Shown: positions 22,771 to 32,972 of the stretch, piece after piece
How positions within the stretch are numbered: the first letter of the stretch is position 1
How the letters are laid out: every line of letters starts with the position of its first letter
Assembly (NCBI RefSeq): GCF_032854445.1
Contig: NC_088298.1
Span: 7,367,504-7,431,503 of the forward strand
DNA from: Liolophura sinensis
Taxonomy: Eukaryota > Mollusca > Polyplacophora > Chitonida > Chitonidae
DNA: 64,000 nucleotides
Direction: 5' to 3'
Position numbers and translations under genes: made by a program
The notes under the pieces: generated by a model
What the model was told of the DNA's origin: nothing
Seen by the model: the letters and a program-made list of their open reading frames with translations, nothing else
Databases searched by the model: none

Positions 22771-23433
22771 CAACTGTTATTATTAAGCTAGTAGGACAAC
22801 AAGTTACCATCAACAAAATCTTACAGTGTGACCAACTCAGTCTCAGGGTAGTTGAAAACAGCATGCCTAAGGATACTATTTTATACATATTTTATTTTCT
22901 TCCTGCATGCCCTGATGAACACGTTGGGCTTCTCCAGAAGATGGAACCCACTGGGGTTTGTGACCTTTAGAGCATCTAATAAAATTGAAATTGTTAACAG
23001 GCTGTTTTCATCAACATAGAACGTATTAATGTATTAAAATAAAAGCGCGCTTTTCCAAAGTTTAAATTGTTCAAACATGTACTACATGTATGTTCATAGA
23101 GTCGTATTAAAGTTATAGGAAAAGACCACATCTTGTAAAACTCCACCTCAAATATCAGAGTATTACCTTCAAATCAGATAATTAACACACCTGTAATGAC
23201 TGCATGCCAAACCACGATGACATCAAGGCAAATGTTCATGAGGAATGTAGGTGGTTTTTCGTTTGATACGCCGGAAACATGATTAGGCAGAAAAAGCAAA
23301 TTTTGTTAAATACCATCTAGGCTTTTAAGGTCTTATTTCTTTTGTGAAGTGTTTCATATTTCTTAAAAAAATGTTTTAGTCGGTTCACAGAACTCCATTT
23401 GAAATGTAGTTTTACTAAATGTGATCATCTATT
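22771..23433. other. No gene supported
   Basis: AT-rich DNA. The first part (to 23133) belongs to the duplicated block; the rest is single-copy within the window. No motif was recognised. Confidence 0.3.
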
Positions 23434-24140
23434 TACACTGTTGCCCAAAATGATGGAATAAAATATTTTGTACCAGATTTTCCCCAAGATTTTGGGCTAC
23501 CAAGAAAATTGCAAGAGAATGCAAAATGGTGAAAGGAATACAAAACAAGAAGATTTAGCTTAAATTGTTGAGATTTAATGTGACCATAAGATTCAAATGA
23601 AAACAGATGAATCGATGAACTTCACAAATGGGAATGCACAAATAAAGTCTCAGCAACATATTAAGTCTCTAGTAACGTGTGTGACCACCTCTGGAAAGAA
23701 TGAGGGCAACGAGACGCCGCGGCATGTATCAACGAGGTTGTTGATGACGTCAACGTGCATAGCGTCCCACTGTTCCCTCAGAGCCTGTAACAATTCATGT
23801 TCCTGTAAAATATTCAGATACACGGGGGCGTTGACGTTTCCTTCCGTCACGAAAAGCTCTGTTTTTGCCACCATGACGCCCGGTGGCCCCTAGCCCAAAG
23901 GAGTCGTGCAACACGATGCAGAGCAGTCAGACGTGGACATGTGACCATCCGTCTTGCTCGATGTCCTGAATCAGTAAGTCGTCGATTCACGGTTTGGCGT
24001 GAAACACGAACCCCTGGCGTTAACTGATGTACCTCTCTGAGGCGTTTCAGAATCTTAGAGAACGCACTTTGTGATATCCCTGCGAAAGTGGCGATATCGG
24101 CCTGTTTAAACCCTCCCCGTCTTAGGGCAACCACCCTTCG
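23434..24140 (-). mobile_element. Tc1/mariner remnant lacking the catalytic core
   Basis: The minus-strand frame from 24134 encodes an N-terminal helix-turn-helix domain (RRGGFKQADIATFAGISQSA, then TVNRRLTDSGHRARR). The following frame (23874-23650) corresponds to the C-terminal end of such transposases (LQALREQWDAM, NNLVDT). The central part with the three acidic catalytic residues is missing, so the copy is an internal deletion. A probable left terminus starts at a TA near 23436 (CACTGTTGCCCAAAATGATG). I could not find the matching right inverted repeat. Confidence 0.6.
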
Positions 24141-24149
24141 TCAAATCGC

Positions 24150-25100
24150 TAGTGGCGTAGGAGCAGGCATGCCACTGAGAACTTTTATGCCAAAATTTGC
24201 GTCCATGAAATCAGGGATGGCCTAAACAGAAGGCCTGTTTATATATAGGGGTGCAGCCGGAGAGAAAGTACGAAACTTAAATTGGCTTCCACTTACATAA
24301 GGGGTCCTTCGTATAATAGTTAGGAAGAGCCAAGTGTATTGCAGGGAGGACCAAATTCCAGAAGTGTAACCTGGATTTATTTTATTACATCAATTTGGCC
24401 AACAGTATGTTCAATAATATTGGAAACTATGGTCTACAACCAAAATGTGGTGCTTATATACCACAGTCATGTAAGATGCAAGACAGAAAGAAACCATGCA
24501 ACACAATTAGACATGTCCATCACCTGCACACAAAATGTAATAATACAATCCGTTACCATGCATGGGCCTATCAAACAATCTGCGCTGTCAAAATGTTGAC
24601 TCAGAGAATACTGTAGTTTCTCATGTAGCGGAGTAATTGTGACTTAAATGACACATCTGAATTCGTTTGGTTGTGTGTATTACAATGACAATGCAAAGTC
24701 CTACAGATCCTTGCAAATTACCACAGAACAAGAGATCCTTGCTAACAGAAGAATTTCATACCTAGAGGACTACTGGATCTGTCTGTTGGACTTCCCTTAG
24801 CATACTTTGACAAAGCATCTGGCAACTGGGACCTGTCTGTACGTTCGGCAACGGTATCTCCCGTATTTCCTGTAACAAGTAAAAGAAGGAATATGTGGAG
24901 CAATATGTTTCATCAGTTGTTTATCAAGAGAAATTCGAATTTATAAATACAATGGTTTCAAGGTTTTATTTCTTTTGTGAAGCGTTTCCAATTTCTTACA
25001 AAAATGTTGTTAGTCACTTCGCAGAACTCAGCCATTTAAATGAGATAGTGCTTCTGAGTTTAACGTCGTACTTAACAATGTTTCAGTCATTTTACAACGA
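24150..25100. other. No gene supported
   Basis: Short frames only and no recognised motif. The right end of the Tc1 remnant probably lies in the first 200 bp. Confidence 0.3.
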
Positions 25101-25105
25101 GGAGT

Positions 25106-25382
25106 AATTCTAGTGTGTGCCTATAGTGTGTCTTCTTGTAGAAGGGCAAGTTCATGGCGCCAAAGTGCTGCCGCCACTGGAAAATCATGCCAAAGACACC
25201 AGACATGACACCGCATCCAGTCATTATACTGACACTGGGCCGACCAGTCCTGTTTCCTTGCTTTAACCTCTCAATGGTGAGCACCAAGCGAGGCAGCAAC
25301 AAGTACCATTAATATGACTCGACCCATGCTTGATCTCCCGGCCTAGAGGCCGCTGCTCTAACCACTAGACCACCGAGGTGGT
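25106..25382 (-). mobile_element. tRNA-headed SINE (type 2)
   Basis: On the minus strand it starts near 25382 with CACCTCGGTGGTCTAGTGG. The A box TGGTCTAGTGG and the B-box-like GGGTCGAGTC near 25320 give a tRNA-like head. The body runs through TGCTGCCTCGCTTGGTGCTC and GGCGGCAGCACTTTGGCGCC to an AAGAAGACACACTATAGG end. It differs from type 1 in every part. I recall similar repeats in mollusc sequence. No target duplication was found. Confidence 0.65.
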
Positions 25383-25399
25383 CATCACCCATTTGAAAT

Positions 25400-25665
25400 A
25401 TAAAATGAATGGATGAATGATGTCACATCGGCAGTATTTCAGTCATGTCGTGGCGAGAACAAGGTGATAAAGTGAGGCGGTTGAGGTTTTGCATATATTA
25501 ATGAGAACATTAAAACCGAAATAGAAAGTTCGGACATGTTAAGATTTTTTCAGTTAAGAAAAAAACGAAAAACGGTTTAAAGTCAAAAACCAGCATTTTT
25601 ACAAATAGTAATCCATATGTATATAACTTTTTATCTGTAAATAATTAACAGAATTAAAATTTATA
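25400..25665 (-). mobile_element. LINE-A 3' fragment
   Basis: Minus-strand 3' UTR of LINE-A, starting with a degenerate AATG tail and TCACATCGGCAGTATTTCAG and running to AAAATTTATATTTAT. It stops where the hairpin at 25669 begins. Confidence 0.75.
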
Positions 25666-25668
25666 TTT

Positions 25669-25722
25669 ATAGGTTATTGGATTGTACGTGTCCATACAGG
25701 GCCATACAATCCAATAACCTAT
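25669..25722. repeat. Perfect 18-bp inverted repeat with 18-nt loop
   Basis: ATAGGTTATTGGATTGTA (25669-25686) and its exact reverse complement (25705-25722) enclose an 18-nt spacer. It lies between a minus-strand and a plus-strand LINE-A tail. Confidence 0.85.
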
Positions 25723-25769
25723 TTATTATACACCCACTTGTCAAAAACGTAAGTAAATAAACTTGAACG

Positions 25770-26296
25770 CTAAACAAATAGAGACCAAGTAGTTTTAACG
25801 AGGTGTCATGTTGGGCATTCTCGTCTAACGCACAACTTCATACTAGATGGGAGCAGTGCTCCCGAGTGCGTTGGATGCGATGCCCAATATGACATCAAAC
25901 ATATCTTGGTTGACTTTGCCCACATTCGGCAGAGATTCTACACGATCAACTCTATATATGAATAGTTTGACAACATCGCCAGCGATGTTGTCATCAATTA
26001 TTTGAAGGCCATTGGCCTGTATCATCAGATATAATTGATTAATATATAAATATTTATCGATAAAGTTATATATACATCTGTTGATGTATTATTTTTAAAA
26101 TATGAGGGTTTTCGAGTTTTAACTGTTTTTGGTTATTCTAATCTGGTTTTAAACATGTCCAAACATTTGTTTTATTTTTGATGTTCTGACTATTATATTG
26201 GAAACCTCAACCACCTTGTGTTTCGACCTTGCTCTCTCCACGATATGGCTGAAATATTGCCGATGTGGCGTTAAACCACATTCATTCATTCATTCT
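25770..26296 (+). mobile_element. LINE-A 3' fragment
   Basis: Plus-strand end of ORF2 (TSLRDQVVLTRC-type sequence, then CVGCDAQYDIKHI) and 3' UTR with the CATT tail at about 26282-26296. It is 5'-truncated. Confidence 0.8.
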
Positions 26297-26551
26297 GACT
26301 CTAATGAGCAGCAAAGGGGTGTTCCTCAGGGCAGTATATGTCCGCAACATTGTTGGTCATCAAAATAAATAGCTTAACACAAACGTTAACATCTCGCGCA
26401 GAGGGTTCTTTATACGTGGATGATTTCCTTTATATCCTGCTGAACTAAAAATATTAGTAATAGTGAACGTCAGCTGCAGCTTTGTCTCAGTAAGATCGAG
26501 AAATGGGCAACTGAAAACACTTTCAGATTTTCAACCTCTAAAATCGTCGGT

Positions 26552-26618
26552 GCCGATATAAGCTAGATCTTGACCTATAGGCTGCCCCACATGCACAATG
26601 ATGAGATGGTTCAGACAT
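26552..26618 (-). pseudogene. Zinc-finger exon fragment with splice acceptor, copy 2
   Basis: Same as 18311-18375: acceptor TTTTGTTACAG, then ATG and the first finger half, cut by LINE-A at 26551. Confidence 0.6.
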
Positions 26619-26809
26619 CTGTAACAAAATAAATAACTTTTTTCTAATAACAGTGCACTAATGATTTCTGTTCTTGTTTATTAGCTGTTGATTTATATAT
26701 GAATTTTGATTATAGATTATTCTGTTGATGGTCTTGTTACTGTTGTTGGTTAATAACGTTCAGAGCTGTGACATGTCAGTGGTGTTCAGTCTTAGTCATA
26801 TGAAGTGAC

Positions 26810-26930
26810 TAGCTGTTTTGTCTTTTGGCAATTGAAAATAAGAAATTTCACAAATCCATTCATTCTTGAGATTATAGCCATGCATAGAAAACTGATTAAA
26901 ACAGGTAAAGATATTATATTCTGTTGTGAT
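26810..26930 (+). mobile_element. LINE-A RNase H fragment, copy 2
   Basis: Counterpart of 18560-18705; reads IRNFTNPFILEIIAMHRK and GKDIIFC before diverging. Confidence 0.65.
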
Positions 26931-26939
26931 CTGTTGGGG

Positions 26940-27968
26940 TGTTGTCCAGTTGTCCCTTGGCATAGTCAGTTTTCTCTTATGGATTTGAAAGCCTGTGCTG
27001 AATGTGCTCTTGGAGTTTTCTGGCTGTATTGCGGAGTGATCTCCCCTAAACTGTCTGTTGCTTCTGATAACCCTTGTGGTACTTGTTCACCCTTTAAATC
27101 TGTTGTACCGTTTTCTCGCTCCAAGGTGAAATACTGGCGCCGACAGCTCGGAGTTTGGCAGCAGTGGGCTTGTCATGGCCATTGTTAAGTCTGTGGATTG
27201 TGGACGCCGCCCTTCCCTCCATATTTCTGCTGTAGTTTACATTCTTGGGCAAGGAGACAGTGAGTGACCTGTTGTGAGCTTCGCACTTTTGAGTGCAGGT
27301 GTTCATCCGGAGGGTGTAGACCGCTGTCTGGCTCAACTTCATGTGCAGTACTTCGGTCAATAGTTTCCTGTCGTTGTCATCCATGTTGAAAGGGCAGGGT
27401 TTACTGGTGGATAAAAACAGGGATCTGTCCCCGGAGGAGCAAACCACACTTCCTGCGTCACTTGAAACAGTCCCCACCGTAACACCTGACCGTTGCATCC
27501 ACAGCCCTGGGTAGGTGAATTTTTATTCTTCTCATGTCACCATTGTCCCCAGACATAAGTTGAGAAAATATCAAGTTACACCTGGCCTTAACGTCCCGGC
27601 TCAACACGTTCTGTGCTTTCTTCCTGGCTTACCTCGTTCGGCCCTGTCCCCCGAACATGACATCGCTGAACTTAGCCTGTTTGCATTTCTTGAAGTGGGA
27701 TCTACCTAGGTGAGTGGGGTCTGCTAACCGTTCGACCTCCCACAGTCGGATGCCGTCTTCCACTCCCTTGGCTGACCTGGAGTCGCCGTCCGTGGTTACG
27801 TGCTTGGCTAAAACACCTTGCCTCGTCAATGTCATTCCCGATATTCCCCTCGGACCAGAGGGCATGTGGGTTTGTGTTCACCGTGCACTCCTCGTGTCCT
27901 CCAGTGCACTTTACTTGGAAGCCTTTCTCTCTCAGCCAGGACAGCTTTGCGATTGCCGACGTGACATG
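26940..27968 (-). pseudogene. Mutator-like transposase remnant, copy 2
   Basis: Minus-strand pieces in order: HVTTDGDSRSAKGVEDG and VERLADPTHLGRSHFKKC in one open frame (27865-27629), then TVRC-type Cys sequence near 27480, then MDDNDRKLLTEVLHMKLSQ, CEAHNRSLTVSLPKNVNYSR and RLNNGHDKPTAAKLRAVGA in the frame 27498-27094. The segment ahead of TDGDS is shorter than in copy 1, and an inserted stretch encoding PSGPRGISGMTLTRQG is present. The N-terminal half is cut by LINE-A at 27969. The ADPTHLG and SLPKNVN boxes are better preserved here than in copy 1. Domain assignment is from memory of Mutator-like proteins. Confidence 0.6.
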
Positions 27969-28412
27969 GTTACGTAGATCAAATATCAGTTAAGGTTGTG
28001 GAAGAAGCCAGAAAGGTGACTCCAGAAAAGGCACTGGAGCTACTTCATCTAGCTTGATGTGAACTTCCACAATATGGTCCCGTATACGAAGACCGAACGA
28101 AGGGATCTTATTGGGACATTTAGTAACTTTATCTACATATAATGGATTGAGAACAGTCGTAGGCAGGGTTTGTTGGATCAGATTTAAGCTTTGTAGCATA
28201 TTGAGGGCTCAGTTTAATACGTCGGTTATATCAAGAAGGCTAAATAGACCCCACGTATAAACTTTCTACTAATGAGGTTCTAAAAGCACCAAGGGTGAGC
28301 GTCAAACCTTAGTGATGAACAAAATCTAACATTTTAATATACGACCTCCTAGCGGAACCATAAATGATGAACCCATAGTCCAATTTAGACCTCACCAGAG
28401 AACGATATATAT
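27969..28412 (-). mobile_element. LINE-A ORF2 internal fragment
   Basis: Counterpart of 19919-20634 without the SINE. It reads IRDHIVEVHIKLDEVAPVPF, so the empty SINE site (AAACCTTAGTGATGAAC near 28300) is seen here. Confidence 0.8.
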
Positions 28413-28985
28413 TGAATGAATGAATAATTATGGCTCAACGCCAAATCGGAAATATTTCATCCATATCGTGGCGAGAGCAAGGTGAAACAGTGAGGCGGTT
28501 CAGGTTTTGGGTATAGTAGTGAGAACATTACAAACGAAATAAAAAGTTCGGACATGTTTAAAATTAGATTAAAAAAATCCAAAAACAGTTAAAACTCGAA
28601 AACCAGCATATTTTACGAATAATCTATATGTATATAACTTTTACCTATATATAATCATTAGAATTAAAATTTATATTTTATGACCTAGGCCAATGTCCCG
28701 TAAACTGACAGCGATGCTGGCAAATAGATCATATATAGGATCGACTGTGTAGAATCTCTCCCGAACATGGGAAAGTCTGCACAGTCAACCAGAATGCGTT
28801 TCATGCCATATTGAGCATCACATCCAACACACTCGGGAGCACTACTCCCATCCAGGATGAAATTGTGTTAGATGAGAATGCCCAATACGACACCTCGTTA
28901 AAACTACTTGGTCTCTACGAGACATTCCACAATTATAAGAATTGTAGCCATAGACAGGATGAATAGCATGCAGTTTATTATGATT
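28413..28985 (-). mobile_element. LINE-A 3' fragment
   Basis: Minus-strand tail (TTGAATGAATGAATAATTA), 3' UTR and the last roughly 100 codons of ORF2, truncated where the next LINE-A tail begins. Confidence 0.8.
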
Positions 28986-29695
28986 TGAATGAATGATTAT
29001 GGCTTAACGCCACATCGGCAATATTTCAGCCATATCGTGGCGAGAACAAGGTGAAAACAAGAGACGGTCAAGGTTTTCGACATAATATGAACATCAAAAG
29101 TAAAACAAAAAATACAGACATGTTTAAAATCGTATAAAAGAAAAATAAGAGTTAAAACTCGAAAACCAGGGTTATAGTACTTGTATAAATCTATATGTAT
29201 ATAACTGTTTATCTACAGGTATTTATGACAATTAAAATTTATATTTTCTTATAAAGGCCAATGGCCTTCAAATAATTGATGACAACATCGCCAGCGATGC
29301 TGTCAAATAAATCATACATAGAGTTGACCGTGTACAACCTTTGCCGAACATGGGCAAGTCCACACAGTCAACCAAAATATGTTTGATGCCGTATTGAGCA
29401 TCACATCCAACACACTCTGGAGCACTGCTACCATCTAAGATGAAACTGTGTGTCAGATGAGAATGCCCAATACGACACCTCGTTAAAACTACTTGGTCTC
29501 AGCGAGATATTAGACAAGAATAGGCATTGTAGCCAATCACAGGATGAATGGCATGCAGTTTATTATGGATCTGCAAGACCCATTCACCCTGCCAAAGGCG
29601 ACGAATATATTTAAAAATATTTGAGCAAAAGTCAGTACACTGGACTTTGCGACGAGATACTGGTTTATATAGGGCAGCTTTCGCTTCCATGTAAT
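28986..29695 (-). mobile_element. LINE-A 3' fragment inserted behind the previous one
   Basis: A second minus-strand tail (TGAATGAATGATTATGGC), 3' UTR and ORF2 end up to the RNase H region (CAGCTTTCGCTTCCATG), then host or block sequence. Confidence 0.8.
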
Positions 29696-29739
29696 TTGTC
29701 AGTGCTTTTGTCGTTTATGAAAGAAATTAATAAATAAAT

Positions 29740-30199
29740 AAATACAGAAATTGAGCAAAACCTGACACATCTGTTTGTTTATTATTTTTAATGGGGGAAA
29801 CCAACTGCCCATGACCGAGACGGCGCCCTGTGTTGCAGCAGCGCTGCCTGTTGTTGTTAATACCATGCGGTTCCAAGCTTATGTGGTCCACATTTACACA
29901 GCGTGTGTTGTGGCACACGTACGAGCAATCAAGCTTGGGGTCTAAATGTAACACCCCCTGCCTGGCCATATAAACAAGTCTACTAATGTGTTTTTTCTTT
30001 CATCGATGTGTGACGTGGTCTTTGTAGGAGGACGAGGATCCCTCGTCGATGGTCCAGTCCACAGTCGACAGGCTCCGTTTTCCCTATAAACACTGAAATT
30101 TTCAATTTTTACAGTAATTTCTGTACTGAATGTCTCCATTTTCAAGCGTAGGAATACTAGAACGTTGGATGTTGTTCGTTTCAGAATGCCTATACACAT
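29740..30199 (-). pseudogene. His-Me finger (I-PpoI-type) endonuclease remnant, copy 2
   Basis: Minus strand from ATG near 30139: METFSTEITVKIENFSVY, then NGACRLWTG (the usual front box), then one frameshift near 29975 into RLVYMARQGVLHLDPKL, CHNTRCVNVDHISLEPH and NNNRQRCCNTG with a final GH. Zinc ligands (C/H/C...H...C) and the Asn/His pair of the I-PpoI-type loop are all present. One Cys of copy 1 (GRC) is Arg here. With a single frame repair the domain would be complete, so it decayed recently compared with the Mutator-like part. Orientation and order match copy 1. Confidence 0.65.
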
Positions 30200-30699
30200 G
30201 TTACCCTACACTTAACAGCATTTTGCTAATTTTTCAAAATGGATATTTTCAGAAAATAAATAGCCCCCAAGAAGCTACAAAATGGCTCAATCAATGCAAA
30301 ACACATCCCAGACATATCCACCAAAAATTATCAGGCAGCTGCCAAATCTGAGCGCATAGTGACACTTTACATATTTTGGTGACTTTGTACAGGCCACAGA
30401 CCCCCATTAATTTTCCATAAACGGCAATGTTAACATCTAGCGCTGTGGCTGTGAGAAACAAGCCATAAAAGTCTTGACATAGGTTGACCGTCAAAATCCA
30501 AAAATGGCCGCCTGGGAGCAAAAAAAGACTTTATACCCTAATTATACAGAATTGCATTTGTCCCTACAGAAAAACCGAAGTTGTAATGGGGGTCTGTGTC
30601 CTGGTGCCACAGACGAAATGGTCACACTCATGACAGTGGTGATGGAAGTCGTTGCTACCGCAGTGGTCTTGGGATCAAGAAAGAACCAAATATCCTTGT

Positions 30700-31104
30700 T
30701 CAGCTAGGTGTCCATTTCTGACACGGAAAGTGGGAGGGCTGCAACTCCCCAGTGGCATTTGGTGTGTCGTCCCCAGACTCTGAATCTGTCCGGGGTAAAC
30801 CCAATTGGACATCAACAGGCTTGGGAACAGTGATCTTCTTGATGAAAGGTTCGCCGATTAGCGGTGTGCTGAGACTGGTGGGTGTAGCAGATTTTGTTGC
30901 TTTTGCCACAACTTTCGTCGTCCTCCTTTTTACCCAAGGGGTGGCTGAACGGGTCTCAAGATGTTTGAACAAAAAGGGCTTGTTCCTTGCCGGTTGATAA
31001 CAGTAAGGACACTCCTCAGGTCTTTGACTACAGGACACCTTGTGCCGATATAAGGTGGATCTTGACCTATAGGATGCCCCACATGCACAATGATGAGATG
31101 GTGT
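30700..31104 (-). pseudogene. Two-finger zinc-finger exon, copy 2
   Basis: Open from the acceptor-flanked start at 31104 to the stop near 30700, in the same frame as copy 1, with HHCACGASYRSRSTLYRH and ECPYCYQPARNKPFLFKH unchanged. Amino-acid differences from copy 1 cluster in the acidic tail (QLGLPRTDSESGDD against QVDLFVTDSESRDD). Conserved fingers with a diverging tail may indicate past selection on the exon. Confidence 0.55.
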
Positions 31105-31525
31105 CTGGGTATGTTGTGCAAATTATCCAATTAAGGATCTCAACTCGGGTGGCTGAGCATCATCTTGGAATGCAGTGCAATTTATCAAGTTGAGGGGCTT
31201 CACATCAGGTTTATTGGGTAGATGTACCTCATGAGGTCGTTAAGATCTTATGTAAATACTCCCATTGAAAACCTAAAAGTGAAACTATTTGATCACATGT
31301 TATAAAATTATCAAACTGGAAACATAACAGTAGAAAATACATTGGGGAAATCCGTAGGAAATTATTCAAATGAGGACCTCACAATAGACAGTGTGTATAT
31401 ATCTCTAAGAGTGTGTTGAATAATCCAATTTAGGGTATCAAAACAGGTGTGTAGGGGATAAAATTTATCCAACTAAGGACATCATATTAGAAGGTGTATA
31501 CGTCTCTTGCAGTACTTTATAATGT
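31105..31525. repeat. Degenerate tandem array, copy 2, about two units shorter
   Basis: The same AATTATCCAATTAAGGA-type units as 22244-22770. The two units after the first are absent here. Confidence 0.55.
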
Positions 31526-31891
31526 ATTCAACTGTTATTATTAAGCTAGTAGGACAACAAGACACAGTTACCATCAACAAAATCTTACAGTGTGACCAAC
31601 ACAGTCTCAGGGTAGTTGAAAACAGCATGCCTAAGAATACTATTTTATACATATTTTCTTTTCTTCCTGCATGTCCTGATGAACACGTGGGGCTTCTCCA
31701 GAAGATGAAACCCACTGGGGTTTGTGAACTTTAGAGCATCTAATAAAATTGAAATTGTTAACAGGCTGTTTTCATCAACATAGAACGTATTAATGTATTA
31801 AAATAAAACGCGCTTTTCCAAAGTTTAAATTATTCAAACATGTACTACATGTGTGTTCATAGAGTCGTATTAAAGTTATAAGAGAAGACCA

Positions 31892-32768
31892 CAGTGATAT
31901 GCAACGACTCGCTTTCTTGCCTTTTGGCAATTAAGAATAATAAATTTAAAAATCCGTTGATCCTCGAAATATTGGCCATACATAGAAAACAAATTAAAAG
32001 AGGTAAAGATATCATATACTGTTGGGTGCAAAGTCATAATGGTATCCATGGAAACAGCCGTAGACAGGTAGGCAAAGACTGCCTTAAATAAATCCATATC
32101 AAAAGTTAAAATCCCTTCATAATGACGTGAAGTCTAATATTCTTAAATATATTCGTCCCCTTTGGCAGGGTGAATGGGACTTGCAGATCCACAATAAACT
32201 GCATGCTATTCAGCCTGTCATTGGCTACAATGCCTATACTTGTGGAATGTCTCTTAGAGACCAAGTAGTTTTAACGAGGTGTCGTGTTGGGCATTCTCAT
32301 CTAACACACAATTTCATCTTGGATGGGAGCAGTGCTCCCGAGTGTGTTGGATGTGATGCAGAATACGGCATCAAACATATCCTGGTTGACTGTAGACTTC
32401 GTTCATGATTCTACACAGTCAACTCTGTATGTGATTTATTTGACAGCATCGCTGGCGATATTGTGATAAAATATTTGAAGGCAATTGGCCTGTATCATAA
32501 AATATAAATATTTATTGCCTGAAATATTTATAGATAAAAAGTTAAATATACACATAGCTTATACCAAATTTTAAATATGCTGGATTTCGAGTTTTAAATG
32601 TTTTGTTTTTTTCTTATCTGATTTTAAACATGTCTGTACTTTTTCTTCTATTTTTGATCTGCTCACCATCATTTCGAAGACCTTAACCGTCTCATGTTTT
32701 CACCTTGTTCTCGCCACGATATGGCTGAAATGTTGCCGATGTGGCGTTAAGCCATAATCATTCATTCA
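31892..32768 (+). mobile_element. LINE-A 3' fragment
   Basis: It starts in the RNase H domain (CNDSLSCLLAI-type sequence), passes WVQSHNGIHGN and the RPLWQGEWDLQIHNKLHAI region, and ends in the CATT tail at about 32768. It has a few stops and a small deletion near 32395. Confidence 0.8.
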
Positions 32769-32807
32769 TTTTTTCTTGAATGTACGTACTTTATGGCTGG
32801 CCTCTAA

Positions 32808-32972
32808 TAACACTCTCCGGCCGTAAGTGGGAAGGTCTGCCAGCAACCTGCGGATGGTCGTGGGTTTCCCCCGGGCTCTGCCCGGTTTCCACCCACCATA
32901 ATGTTGGCCGCCGTCGTATAAGTGAAATATTCTTGAGTACGGCGTAAAACACCAATCAAAAAAAAAAAAAAA
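32808..32972 (+). mobile_element. Type 1 SINE, 5'-truncated
   Basis: Only the central and 3' domains remain (CTGCCAGCAACCTGCGG to GTAAAACACCAATC and an A14 tail). The tRNA-like head is missing. Confidence 0.8.

Larger units (their letters stand above)
18041..23133. repeat. Duplicated block, copy 1
   Basis: From the LINE-A fragment ACTAATGAGCAGC near 18060 to AAGTTATAGGAAAAGACCACA near 23130 the sequence is collinear with 26297-31891. It includes the artificial junction LINE-A|zinc-finger exon. The copies differ by scattered substitutions and indels, by a SINE present only here (20270-20525), and by about 1 kb of LINE-A present only in copy 2. The shared junction shows that duplication came after assembly of the composite. 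Confidence 0.8.
26297..31891. repeat. Duplicated block, copy 2
   Basis: Collinear with 18041-23133 (see copy 1). The left part 26297-26551 is LINE-A RT sequence containing SLYVDDF. Copy 2 keeps two extra LINE-A 3' pieces (28413-29695) and lacks the SINE. The right edge near 31891 passes directly into another LINE-A RNase H segment. Confidence 0.8.
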
